NCBI GenBank assembly: GCA_964353455.1
Contig: CAYGWP010000216.1
Span: 1-41,722, forward strand
Direction of reading: 5' to 3'
Length of the DNA stretch: 41,722 nucleotides
From: CAYGWP01 sp964353455
GTDB lineage: Bacteria > Planctomycetota > Phycisphaerae > FEN-1346
Part shown: positions 1 through 8,212 of the stretch, piece after piece
Layout of the letters: each line of letters opens with the position of its first letter
How positions within the stretch are numbered: position 1 is the stretch's first letter
Position numbers and translations under genes: made by a program
Notes under the pieces: model-generated
What the model saw: only the letters and a program-made list of their open reading frames with translations
Database searches by the model: none
Told to the model about the DNA's origin: nothing

Positions 1-3000
1 GCCTCCGCTGCACCCCAGCGCAACTCTACGTCCGTGTCGTGCAGGGCCGCCGCCAGGGCGGGGAGGACGTCGGGATGCCGCGCGGCCGCCTCGCCCATCC
101 GCCCCAACGCCGTCGCCGCACGCTCGCGCACATCTGAGTTCGTGTCGTGCAGGGCCGCCGCCAGGGCTGCGAGGACGTCGGGATGCCTGGCCGCCGCCTC
201 GCCCATCCGCCCCAACGCCGTCGCTGCACGCCCGCGCACGTCTGAGTCCGTGTCGTGCCGGGCCGCCCCGACCAAGGCCGGGAGGACGTCGGGATGCCGG
301 GCCGCCGCCTCGCCCATCTGCCCCAGCGCGTCCGCTGCACCCTCTCGCACGTAGCAGTGTGCGTTGGTGTCGTGCAGGGCCGCCACCAGGGCCGGGAGGA
401 CGTCGGGATGCCTGGCCGCCGCCTCGCCCATCGCCCCCAACGCCTCCGCTGCACTCTCGTGCACATATAAGTATGTGCAGTGCATGGCCGCCAGTAGGGC
501 CGGGAGGACGTCCGGGTGCCTGGCCGCCGCCTCGCCCATCCACACCAACGCCGTCGCTGCACTCTCTTGCACATCTGAATCCGTGTCGTGCAGGGCCGCC
601 ACCAGGGCCGGGAGGAGGTCCGGATGCCGGGCCGCCGCCTCTCCCATCCTGCCCAACGCCCACGCTGCATTCCGGCGCACGCCTGAGTCCGTGTCGTGCA
701 GGGCGGCCTCGACCAAGGCCGGGAGAACATCGGGATGCCGCGCCGCCGCCTCGCCCATTCCCCCCAAGACGTGCGCTGCACTCCAGTGCACATCTGAGTC
801 CGTGTCTTGCAGGGCCGCCGCCAGGGCGGGGAGGAGGTCGGGATGCCGGGCCGCCGCCTCGCCCATCGCCCCCAGCGCCTTCGCTACAATCTCGCGCACG
901 TCGGATTCCTTGTCGTGCAGGGCCGCTTGAACCAGAACCGGGAGGACTTCGGGATGCCGGGCCGCTGCCTCGCTCATATTTCCCAAGGCCTCCGCTGCAC
1001 TCTCACGCACACCTGAGTCCGTGTCGTGCAGGACCGCCACCAAGGCCGGGAGAACGTCGGGATGCCGCGCCGCCGCCTCGCCCATTCCCCCCAAGACGCG
1101 CGCTGCACGCCTGCGCACGAATGAGTCCCTGTCGTCCAGGGCCGCCACCAGGGCCGGGAGAACGTCGGGATGCCGCGCCGCCGCCTCGCCCATTCGCCCC
1201 AACGCGCGCGCTGCACACAAGCGCACGTCTGGGTCCGTGTCGTGCAGGGCGGCCTCGACCAAGGCCGGGAGAACGTCGGGATGCCGCACCGCCGCCTCGC
1301 TCATCCGCGCCAACGCCTCCGTTGCATTCCAGCGCACGCCTGAGTCCGCGTCGTGCAGGGCCGCCACCAGGGCCGGGGGAACGTCGGGGTGCCGCGCCGC
1401 CGCTTGGCCCATCTGCCCCAACGCCGCTGCTGCCTCCACCCTTTTTTTTCGCGCGACTCCCCGAGTCCGCAATGTCCGGCAGAGCCGGTCCAAGAGCGAC
1501 GTGCGGGCCAGCCGGCCGTTGGCCTGTGCGAGCGAGGGTAACGCACGGGCGAGGTGCGACACAGAAGCAGCGGTATCGCTCCGGTGATACTCCTGCCAGA
1601 GGGAGAACGCGGCAGTAGTGATCTCATCTACAGTTGCAGCGCAATGGTTCAGAATCGTGGCCTGAAGTTCTGCCAGGCACAAGGCGGCAAGGCCAAGGCG
1701 GTGGCGGAAGTAGTCGTCGCCGCAGGGATTCGTGGCCGTCGGCTTCGGGTCAGCCAACATCCCGAGGAACCGGGCCGCGTGCGGCGCCTGCAACTGGCCC
1801 GCCATCAGGACGATGACCTCGGCCCACGCAGGATCCCAGGCCTTCCTGTCCACCAGGTCCACGATCTTCCAGTCGTGGCCTGCCAGCGTCAGGCACGAAT
1901 CCCACCCTTGTTTCGGGTCGTTCAGCCGCGCGGCCAGGGCGCCGGCGGCCAGATACTCCTGGAATGTCCTGTGGAGGAAGAGGAGCGGTGGGTGCTCGTC
2001 ATCGTTTGCCGCGGTGAAGACGCCGTCTTGTTTCAGTTCCTCGATGAGGCTTCCTGCATCGCGCCGGCGGAGGGCCCGGGGCCACTTCCTTGCGCCGAGC
2101 GGCGTCTCCATCTTCTGGGCAAGGTCGGCCTCCGGGAACTGCTCGGCCCCCTCGGCAAAGAGGCCCAGGGCACAGTCCTGTAGGAGTCCAATCACCGCGT
2201 TTACATAGGTGTTCGTGCGGCGCCGGGCGGCCCGCCTTATCGCCGGTTTGTCGTCATACGCCCACCAGTCGCGGACGAGGCCGCGCAGGCAGAGGTCGTA
2301 CAGTTCGGCGCGGCGGGTGGGGAAGGGCCTCTTCTTCTCCCGGCAATCGACGAACACGCGGCACATAAGCGTGAGCATCAGGGGGATGCGGGCCAGGCCG
2401 CGCACCTGGTGCTCGCGGGCCAGCATCGCCTGGAACTCGCGCGCCGCATCGGCATTGTCGGCGAACCAGGCGCCAACGAAGGCGTCGATCTCGGGCGGTT
2501 CAAACGCCAGGAGTTCCAGTTCCTGGGCCTGGGGAATCGGAGGCAGGGCGGAATCGTAGCCGACGATCCGCGAGGTGAGGAGGAAGCGTGGCCCCGGGAA
2601 ATCCCGCGCAAACGCCTCGATCCGATGCCTGAGGGTCTGGGCGGGCTGCACTTCGTCCCAGGCGTCCAGGATGATGACCGCGCGGCCGCTCGCGATCCGA
2701 TCCGTGACGTACTGGCGGAACCGCTCCGACCGGTTCCTGGCGACAAGGTTGACCAGGGATGTCTCGAGCGCTCCGCGGCCCGCCTTGAGGTTCGACAGGC
2801 GCATCAGGATCGGAAGGACCACCTCGTCGAGGCCGATGGCGTGGTCTTCGAGGCCCTTCTTGGCGGCAAGGGCGAGCCGACGGGCCTCGAAGCGGCAGAG
2901 CCACGTCTTGCCGCAGCCGGGATCGCCCAGCACGACCGCGCGGTGGAACTTCTCACCGGCATTCTTGTCCCACGGAACAGGCGGCGGAGGATGCGGCTCT

Positions 3001-3338
3001 TCGTCGCGATCGAAGAAGGGGCGGGAGTCGTCTTCTGGGCGGCCGGCGCGGTGGGCGTAGGCCCGATGCGGACGGTAGTCCTTCCGCTCGGCGCTCCGGC
3101 CGGATGCCAGCAGGCGCTCGTGCTCCTCGGCGAGGTACCGCTCCAGGGACCTGCGGTCCACCGCCCGCACCATCTGCCGGATGGCGTCGAATGGCGTCTT
3201 GCCATCGCCGGCGGCGCGCAGGCGGGCAGGGTAGTAGGCGGGCAGCCGCGCGGCGTCGGCGGCCAAGTCATCGACATACTCGAGTACCTCCCTCGCCAGT
3301 TGCGACCGCGTTGCCAAGAGAGACGCAAGGTTCCGCAT
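1..3338 (-). CDS. NACHT NTPase with long HEAT-repeat tail (3' end beyond window)
   Basis: About 1,112 residues are visible and the frame is open to the left edge, so the C-terminus is missing. Order of parts: a helical N-terminus, a P-loop GDPGCGKT near residue 138, a Walker B VIILDAWDEV near residue 221 with the NACHT-type D-x-x-D-E, a sensor-like LTSRIVGY, and a leucine-rich PLMLTLMC segment typical after NACHT modules. From about residue 630 to the edge there are roughly 14 HEAT units of 36-37 residues (108-111 bp) with core DVRxxAAxALGxMGEAAARHPDVLPAL. The ATG at 3338 is the first in frame after an upstream TGA. It lies 47 bp downstream of the preceding NACHT gene, so the two are probably co-transcribed. 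By analogy with STAND/NLR proteins the HEAT tail would sense a ligand and NACHT would oligomerise; this is inferred. Confidence 0.9.
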   Translation of the reverse strand, partial: MRNLASLLATRSQLAREVLEYVDDLAADAARLPAYYPARLRAAGDGKTPFDAIRQMVRAVDRRSLERYLAEEHERLLASGRSAERKDYRPHRAYAHRAGRPEDDSRPFFDRDEEPHPPPPVPWDKNAGEKFHRAVVLGDPGCGKTWLCRFEARRLALAAKKGLEDHAIGLDEVVLPILMRLSNLKAGRGALETSLVNLVARNRSERFRQYVTDRIASGRAVIILDAWDEVQPAQTLRHRIEAFARDFPGPRFLLTSRIVGYDSALPPIPQAQELELLAFEPPEIDAFVGAWFADNADAAREFQAMLAREHQVRGLARIPLMLTLMCRVFVDCREKKRPFPTRRAELYDLCLRGLVRDWWAYDDKPAIRRAARRRTNTYVNAVIGLLQDCALGLFAEGAEQFPEADLAQKMETPLGARKWPRALRRRDAGSLIEELKQDGVFTAANDDEHPPLLFLHRTFQEYLAAGALAARLNDPKQGWDSCLTLAGHDWKIVDLVDRKAWDPAWAEVIVLMAGQLQAPHAARFLGMLADPKPTATNPCGDDYFRHRLGLAALCLAELQATILNHCAATVDEITTAAFSLWQEYHRSDTAASVSHLARALPSLAQANGRLARTSLLDRLCRTLRTRGVARKKRVEAAAALGQMGQAAARHPDVPPALVAALHDADSGVRWNATEALARMSEAAVRHPDVLPALVEAALHDTDPDVRLCAARALGRMGEAAARHPDVLPALVAALDDRDSFVRRRAARVLGGMGEAAARHPDVLPALVAVLHDTDSGVRESAAEALGNMSEAAARHPEVLPVLVQAALHDKESDVREIVAKALGAMGEAAARHPDLLPALAAALQDTDSDVHWSAAHVLGGMGEAAARHPDVLPALVEAALHDTDSGVRRNAAWALGRMGEAAARHPDLLPALVAALHDTDSDVQESAATALVWMGEAAARHPDVLPALLAAMHCTYLYVHESAAEALGAMGEAAARHPDVLPALVAALHDTNAHCYVREGAADALGQMGEAAARHPDVLPALVGAARHDTDSDVRGRAATALGRMGEAAARHPDVLAALAAALHDTNSDVRERAATALGRMGEAAARHPDVLPALAAALHDTDVELRWGAAE

Positions 3339-3384
3339 GGCATCTGAATCCCTGCAACGGTGCTGCTTGGTCCATCAGACTGCA

Positions 3385-6315
3385 CTACCTTACTGCGATC
3401 CTGTGTCGGCAGGCAATCCGCCAGATTGCCGTCATTGCCTGCTCGTTCAGAAAGATGTCCTCGTGCGCTGCTGCTCTCAGCGCTAATTGTCGGATCTGTT
3501 CAACACATGTTGAATCACCAACCCGACTGAGGGCCTCTATGGCGGCCTCCCGCATAGACCAGCCTGTGCTCTTAGTCAGTTCAACTAGGCGCCTTGTAGC
3601 CCTAGCGTCTCCAAGTCTGCCTAGTGCTTCCGCCGCCGCCTCGCGAAATCCCTTTCTACGAGAATAGGTCAGGGCGAGTAGGGCATCGAATGCCCTGGCG
3701 TCCCCCGTTGTACCGATCGCCCCTATCGTCGCAAGACGGGTCCCGAGGTCCGTATCGCCGAGCATCTCCCTGAGCGTTTCCAAAGGCACTCCCCCTCCTA
3801 TCCTTCCGAGTTGACGTACCGCCTCCTCACGGACAAAAGCAGACCCGTCTCTTGTTAACTCCAGTAGGCGGTCAACCGCTCTCGAGTCTGCTACCTCGCC
3901 TAGAGCGGCAGCCACCCGCTCGCGCACACCGGCATGTTCATCGCGCGCCATCTCAACTAGGCTGTCGATAGTGCGAGGATCCAATGTGTACGCAAGGGCT
4001 CCTGCGGACAACCTGCGGAGCGTGGGATCAACATCTCTGCTCCGTGCCAAGAGGTGATCCAACGCTATGCTGTCTCCCGTCTGAGCAAGCGCGTCCATCG
4101 CAGCCCAGCACACGTCCTCATCCTTATCATTGGTCAACTCCATAAGTCGAGCAATGGCATGCGTACCCCCGATCTTGCCCAAGGCCACGGCGGCAGCGCA
4201 TCGCACATCTTCACTACCGTGCTTGCTGAGGTCGAGGAGTCGGTCCAGCGTCCCCACCACCTCCATCTTGTCCAGCGAGTCGCGTATCTCCGAAGGCAGA
4301 GACGGGTCATCCCACGCCGTCCACTTTGCAAGCATGTCCCAGAGAACATCGACGGCTCTGGTGTCCCCTTGCTCAGCAAGAACCATTGGGACCGTGTAAC
4401 GAACGAGGGTATCCTCCTTGCATAGGGCGAGAAGGTAGTCCACGGCCCGTGGCTCCCCTATTCGGCACAGTGCCGCCGCCGCTTCCTGCTCCATTAGGCT
4501 ATTGTGAACCAGCACCAGGAGATTGTCCACTGCTGCCGTGTCGCCGAGTTCGCCGAGGAGGTCCATGGCTGCAGATGCCGAGTCGCTTATTTCACTGGCG
4601 TCGATTGATGTAAGTTTAAGCAGCCGCGAGACCAGTCTGCGCCGAGCTTCTGCGCTTGCAGATACCAGCCCAATGCTCGTCGCGGCCCATGGCCGCAACG
4701 AGGACTGCCGAACATCCAGAGTGCTACACCAGAAGGAGAACACTTCCCTGCATGTTTGTCGCAAGACGTGTGCATCTACTCTCGCCGCCGTTCCCACGAA
4801 CCTTGCCTTGAGGCAGAGCATGGATCGAAAGAGGTCGTCGTCCTCTTGTTCTGCCTCCACGGCCTGAACAAGCGGTGTGGCGTCGGGCACGAGGCCCGCC
4901 AGGAACGAAAGAACCTCCAGCCACTCCGGCTCAAACCAGAAATGCTTTCGGGCCTCGGCAAGCCAGTCCTTCTCGTGCCATCGCGACAGGGCTCTGGCCG
5001 CAAGGAACTCCAGGAAAGTTCGGTGGACGAGACTCCAGCAACGGTCGCCGTTGTCCTCGAAGCCTGATGGGACGACAAAGCCAACGCGCACCAGTTCGCC
5101 GAGCAGGTCGCCAGGGCTCAATAGGGCCCTGCGTTCGGCATGCGCGGCGTTCTCCCAGGCGGCCAGGGTGAAGCGGTTCTGGTGAGGCGCCACTGAGAAG
5201 AGCCGCCAGGCAATGCCTTCGAGCATATGGAGGCATCGCTCCTCCACGACCGTGTCGGTAGCCCAGGGTGGCCGCAGGCCGCGCCATTGGCCCGACATCA
5301 TCTGCCGGACCATGTGGGCGTACAGTTGTGCACAGGTCGTGTTCTCGCTGACCTTGCCTTCTTCGTGGAGCAAGCATCCGAACGTGAGCAGCAGCGGTGT
5401 CGCGCAGGCTTGGCGAAGGGCGAAGTTCCCCTGAAGCAGCCGATTCAGGTTCAGAGCAAGCGCCGCGTTTTCGGCAAAGAATCGCTGGACAAACTGTCGC
5501 TTCTGCCTTGGCGCGAGCGGCGCCAGTTCCATCTCTGTGACCCTCGGCCATCCAAGCCAGCCCTTGCGTTCATCCCAGTGCATCGTCCGGGAGGTGGCGG
5601 CAACACGGCCCGGCAGCCGGTCGAGCAGCCTCGCGTTGGCCTCGAAACCCGGCCGGTCGCTCTCCAGCAGTTCGTCCAGGGCATCCACGACGATCAGCGC
5701 CCTCGGCGAGACGACGCCGCGTCTGAGCCACTGCCGTACGCGCGGCGAAAGCGGTAGTTGCAGGCTCTGCTGAAGGGCATCCGGTAGGACGTCCTCGGGT
5801 CCAGCGCATGGTAAGGCTGCGAGTGCCTTGGCTGTGACCCAGACGGGCACGTCAGTGTCATCCAGCCCGACTTCGTGGGCGTCGAGCCGGGCTGCGGCCT
5901 GTCGTGCCGCTTCGGCCAAAGTGTGCCGCGTGATGAAAGTCTTTCCGCTTCCTGGGGCACCTCTCAAGCCCAGGCGGATTCGGCCGCGTCGAACGACCTG
6001 ACGCCACCACTCTTCTTTCCGCTTGTTTGCTCGCAGCGGCAGTTCATACTGTTGGGCTTCGATCTCGTCCATTGGCGAGAGTCTCTCCGCCGTAGACGGG
6101 CCGTTGTCTTTGTGCTGCTCTCGGGGGGAATGGGGACGATCATCTCTCGTGAGGACCATCGGTTCGACGGCGACATCGCGGGCGCGAATGCGCTCGCCAC
6201 GGCGCATCCAGGGGGTTAAGTCCAGCGTGTCGGACAAGTCTTGAACGTGGGCCAAGACGTCCTGCACCAGGCGCGAGCGGACGCGCGTCAGTCTTCCGAG
6301 GTCGGGGCCTGGCAT
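3385..6315 (-). CDS. NACHT NTPase with HEAT repeats
   Basis: 976 residues. The first 100 are charged and helical. The P-loop GAPGSGKT is at 119-126 and the Walker B ALIVVDALDELLE at 206-218 has the NACHT D-x-x-D-E signature. A leucine-rich TPLLLTFGCLL segment and a helical region containing HRTFLEFLAARAL follow, as in NACHT/STAND proteins. From about residue 590 to the end come HEAT/PBS-lyase-like units with cores such as VRCAAAVALGKIGG and VREEAVRQLGRIGG. These are much more diverged from each other than in the two other NACHT-HEAT genes here. The ATG at 6315 follows GAGGA at about 7 nt and overlaps the end of the Lon-like gene by 28 bp, which suggests translational coupling. The family is clear; a role in defence or signalling is inferred from context. 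Confidence 0.92.
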   Translation of the reverse strand: MPGPDLGRLTRVRSRLVQDVLAHVQDLSDTLDLTPWMRRGERIRARDVAVEPMVLTRDDRPHSPREQHKDNGPSTAERLSPMDEIEAQQYELPLRANKRKEEWWRQVVRRGRIRLGLRGAPGSGKTFITRHTLAEAARQAAARLDAHEVGLDDTDVPVWVTAKALAALPCAGPEDVLPDALQQSLQLPLSPRVRQWLRRGVVSPRALIVVDALDELLESDRPGFEANARLLDRLPGRVAATSRTMHWDERKGWLGWPRVTEMELAPLAPRQKRQFVQRFFAENAALALNLNRLLQGNFALRQACATPLLLTFGCLLHEEGKVSENTTCAQLYAHMVRQMMSGQWRGLRPPWATDTVVEERCLHMLEGIAWRLFSVAPHQNRFTLAAWENAAHAERRALLSPGDLLGELVRVGFVVPSGFEDNGDRCWSLVHRTFLEFLAARALSRWHEKDWLAEARKHFWFEPEWLEVLSFLAGLVPDATPLVQAVEAEQEDDDLFRSMLCLKARFVGTAARVDAHVLRQTCREVFSFWCSTLDVRQSSLRPWAATSIGLVSASAEARRRLVSRLLKLTSIDASEISDSASAAMDLLGELGDTAAVDNLLVLVHNSLMEQEAAAALCRIGEPRAVDYLLALCKEDTLVRYTVPMVLAEQGDTRAVDVLWDMLAKWTAWDDPSLPSEIRDSLDKMEVVGTLDRLLDLSKHGSEDVRCAAAVALGKIGGTHAIARLMELTNDKDEDVCWAAMDALAQTGDSIALDHLLARSRDVDPTLRRLSAGALAYTLDPRTIDSLVEMARDEHAGVRERVAAALGEVADSRAVDRLLELTRDGSAFVREEAVRQLGRIGGGVPLETLREMLGDTDLGTRLATIGAIGTTGDARAFDALLALTYSRRKGFREAAAEALGRLGDARATRRLVELTKSTGWSMREAAIEALSRVGDSTCVEQIRQLALRAAAHEDIFLNEQAMTAIWRIACRHRIAVR

Positions 6316-7436
6316 GGGGCTTCCTCGAGGTTCACGACGCGAATGGCATCTGCCTTTTTGACTGTGCGGAGAGTCTCGAAAGCGGCGGCGTAGTCCTCAC
6401 TGTCGGCGACGATGATGGTGTCGAAGCAAGCGTACTTGTCGCTGGCGATCTCCGCCACCTTCATGGGGACTCCATGTCCCCGGAAACCACTGAGTTGGCC
6501 TGTCGAATCGATCTGGGCGAGAGTGATGAGGCCCGCATCGGGAACCTTCTTCGTGAGCAGGAAGTACAGCGCCCAGGCCGCTGCCCCGCTGGCCGATCGA
6601 CCGCACAGGTCTTCCCGGAAGAACTCTCCGCCGTCCACACCCGGACTTGAAGCAAACGACTCTATCCGGAGGCGCACATCGCAATCCGGGTACTTGTCAG
6701 ACCCAAGGAAGTTCTGCACGGCCCTGCGGGCGGCGTCCAGTATGGATTCGGCAAAGTCGCCGTCCATTCGCAGGAATGCCTGCTCTGGCGTGATGTACAA
6801 CTCTCCGCGGCCGTTGGGAATGCGCTCGAAGCGGAACTGGGCGAGAGTGGCCCCTCCGTCTCTGCCGTGAAGCACCAGCGCGACGGGTGCGACGATTGTG
6901 CTCTCGTGTTTTCGCTTCTCGCCGCCAGCCAATTCGTGTGCCAGATCCAACATCAGCCCTGTGGCCACTCGACACTTCAGGGCGTGGGCCCCCAAGGCTT
7001 CGCCGGTAGCGGAGGACGTCCAACGCGGACCGGCCTTGATCACCTCAAGCGCGCACATCAAGTGGGCTTGGAAGATCGGGGAGAGGGGGAGCCTGTTGGG
7101 GTCGTTCCCGTACTGCATGATCTTCTTGGGGGTCTCGGCGCTCCCTTGTAGTGTGTCGTCCTTGTCGTCGGTCTTCTCGTGGTTCCTGTCAGCCTTCGCC
7201 CGCGGTGACGTACAGTTGGTCTGATCCTGTCCCTTGCCGAGGTCGGCGAGCCACTCGGCAATCACATCCGAGTGTCGGCTCCGGACGTCTTGCTGGAGGT
7301 GTTTCATGAGGTGTCGCTGTACTGGGTCGACAATCTGACCCCAGAGGGCCTTTCGCACATCGTCACGGTTCCCGAACGTACTCAGCAGTTTCTTAGTGGG
7401 GTTGTTCCAGTCTCTCCAGATATCCGCTAGACCCAT
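6288..7436 (-). CDS. Lon-like Ser-Lys peptidase domain protein
   Basis: 382 residues from the ATG at 7436, which follows GGAG at about 7 nt and lies 19 bp after the upstream gene's stop; a longer in-frame start at 7610 would overlap that gene and is not preferred. The C-terminal ~110 residues resemble the Lon proteolytic domain: GRSASGAAAWALYFLLT (279-295) aligns with the Lon GPSAG segment, and GHGVPMKVAEIA (320-331) aligns with its GGLKEKLLAAH segment. This gives a candidate dyad S281/K326 with spacing 45, against 43 in E. coli Lon. No AAA domain is present, so ATP-driven unfolding, if any, would have to come from elsewhere, possibly the adjacent NACHT proteins. The first 250 residues are not recognised. 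It could instead be an inactive Lon-fold scaffold. Confidence 0.75.
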   Translation of the reverse strand: MGLADIWRDWNNPTKKLLSTFGNRDDVRKALWGQIVDPVQRHLMKHLQQDVRSRHSDVIAEWLADLGKGQDQTNCTSPRAKADRNHEKTDDKDDTLQGSAETPKKIMQYGNDPNRLPLSPIFQAHLMCALEVIKAGPRWTSSATGEALGAHALKCRVATGLMLDLAHELAGGEKRKHESTIVAPVALVLHGRDGGATLAQFRFERIPNGRGELYITPEQAFLRMDGDFAESILDAARRAVQNFLGSDKYPDCDVRLRIESFASSPGVDGGEFFREDLCGRSASGAAAWALYFLLTKKVPDAGLITLAQIDSTGQLSGFRGHGVPMKVAEIASDKYACFDTIIVADSEDYAAAFETLRTVKKADAIRVVNLEEAPCQAPTSED

Positions 7437-7455
7437 GGTTCGCTCCGTTCGGCGA

Positions 7456-8151
7456 CTAAGTTTTCGGGACAAGACAGAACGCCAGGCGTCTCTGGCGGCA
7501 GACCTCCGCTGCTGCCGCTGGGGGTTCTCTCCACGCGGCCGCCAGGACACCTTGGGTCGGCCGCAGCAACAGCCGCCCGCTTCGCCAGACATGGTTGCTT
7601 TCCTGGTCAACGAACGCCCACAGAACCGTGTTGCCGCCCAGTTCCAGAGCCTGGTACTCTGCGGTAAGTTCGTATTGTCGCAGCCTGTCCAAGGTGACAG
7701 TAACCCGCACGTGTCCGCCTGCCGCCACCTGAACGAGGGGCCAGTCTTGGGGTGTCATGGGTACAGGCATGTCGCCCATTCCCCCCTCGTGGGAAGCCAC
7801 GATGCGGTAGTCGTCCTGAGGTAGTCCTGAGACGGCCGCACGGCCATGTCGATCCAGGCAGATGACCCTCTCCGGCGCCGGCGATTCGCCCGCGGCGGGG
7901 AAGATGAAGAGCGTCATGGCCTCCCACGCCACGGGCCGATGCCCGATGGCGTAGCAGTAGACCAGGGCGTCCAGTGCCCGCCCATCGGCGGTGGGGGCTG
8001 AGGCGATCTGAACCGCGACGTAACGGCCAGTTGACTGGAATCCGGCATCGGCTGAGAACGCGGCTGCTCGCAGGATCGCTGCCGCCTCCTCGATCACCTC
8101 CAACCCCCGAAGGGGTGTTCCTCTACCGGGATGGAGCGCGTTTTCAGCCAT
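7456..8151 (-). CDS. hypothetical protein, partner in the NACHT/Lon operon
   Basis: 231 residues from the ATG at 8151, chosen because AGGGAG precedes it at 5-10 nt; the longer in-frame ORF to 8277 reads through the end of the upstream gene. No catalytic motif is recognised. The middle contains SGLPQDDYRIVAS, which resembles the GLPxGxYxL strand of transthyretin- or carboxypeptidase-regulatory-like beta sandwiches. The whole protein alternates strand-like hydrophobic segments (YVAVQIA, VLWAFVDQ, HVRVTVTLDRL), suggesting an all-beta, non-enzymatic protein. It sits between the Cys-rich 563-aa gene and the Lon-like gene with short gaps, so it is presumably made with them. Function unknown; an adaptor or regulatory role is only a guess. 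Confidence 0.75.
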   Translation of the reverse strand: MAENALHPGRGTPLRGLEVIEEAAAILRAAAFSADAGFQSTGRYVAVQIASAPTADGRALDALVYCYAIGHRPVAWEAMTLFIFPAAGESPAPERVICLDRHGRAAVSGLPQDDYRIVASHEGGMGDMPVPMTPQDWPLVQVAAGGHVRVTVTLDRLRQYELTAEYQALELGGNTVLWAFVDQESNHVWRSGRLLLRPTQGVLAAAWREPPAAAAEVCRQRRLAFCLVPKT

Positions 8152-8212
8152 CGGATACTCCCTCAAAGCGGCATCGTGAGCCGCTGTGTCAGGCCCAGGC
8201 AACGGGCCTTGT

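Noticed and set aside
1..1440. Tandem ~110-bp repeats resembling a CRISPR array or minisatellite
   Set aside because: Units are coding, in frame and contiguous with no unique spacers; they are HEAT repeats.
34..1618. Long plus-strand ORFs across the left 1.6 kb
   Set aside because: They are mirror frames of the minus-strand HEAT repeats; composition is Arg/Pro/Ala-rich without any fold, whereas the minus frame gives clean HEAT units continuous with the NACHT domain.
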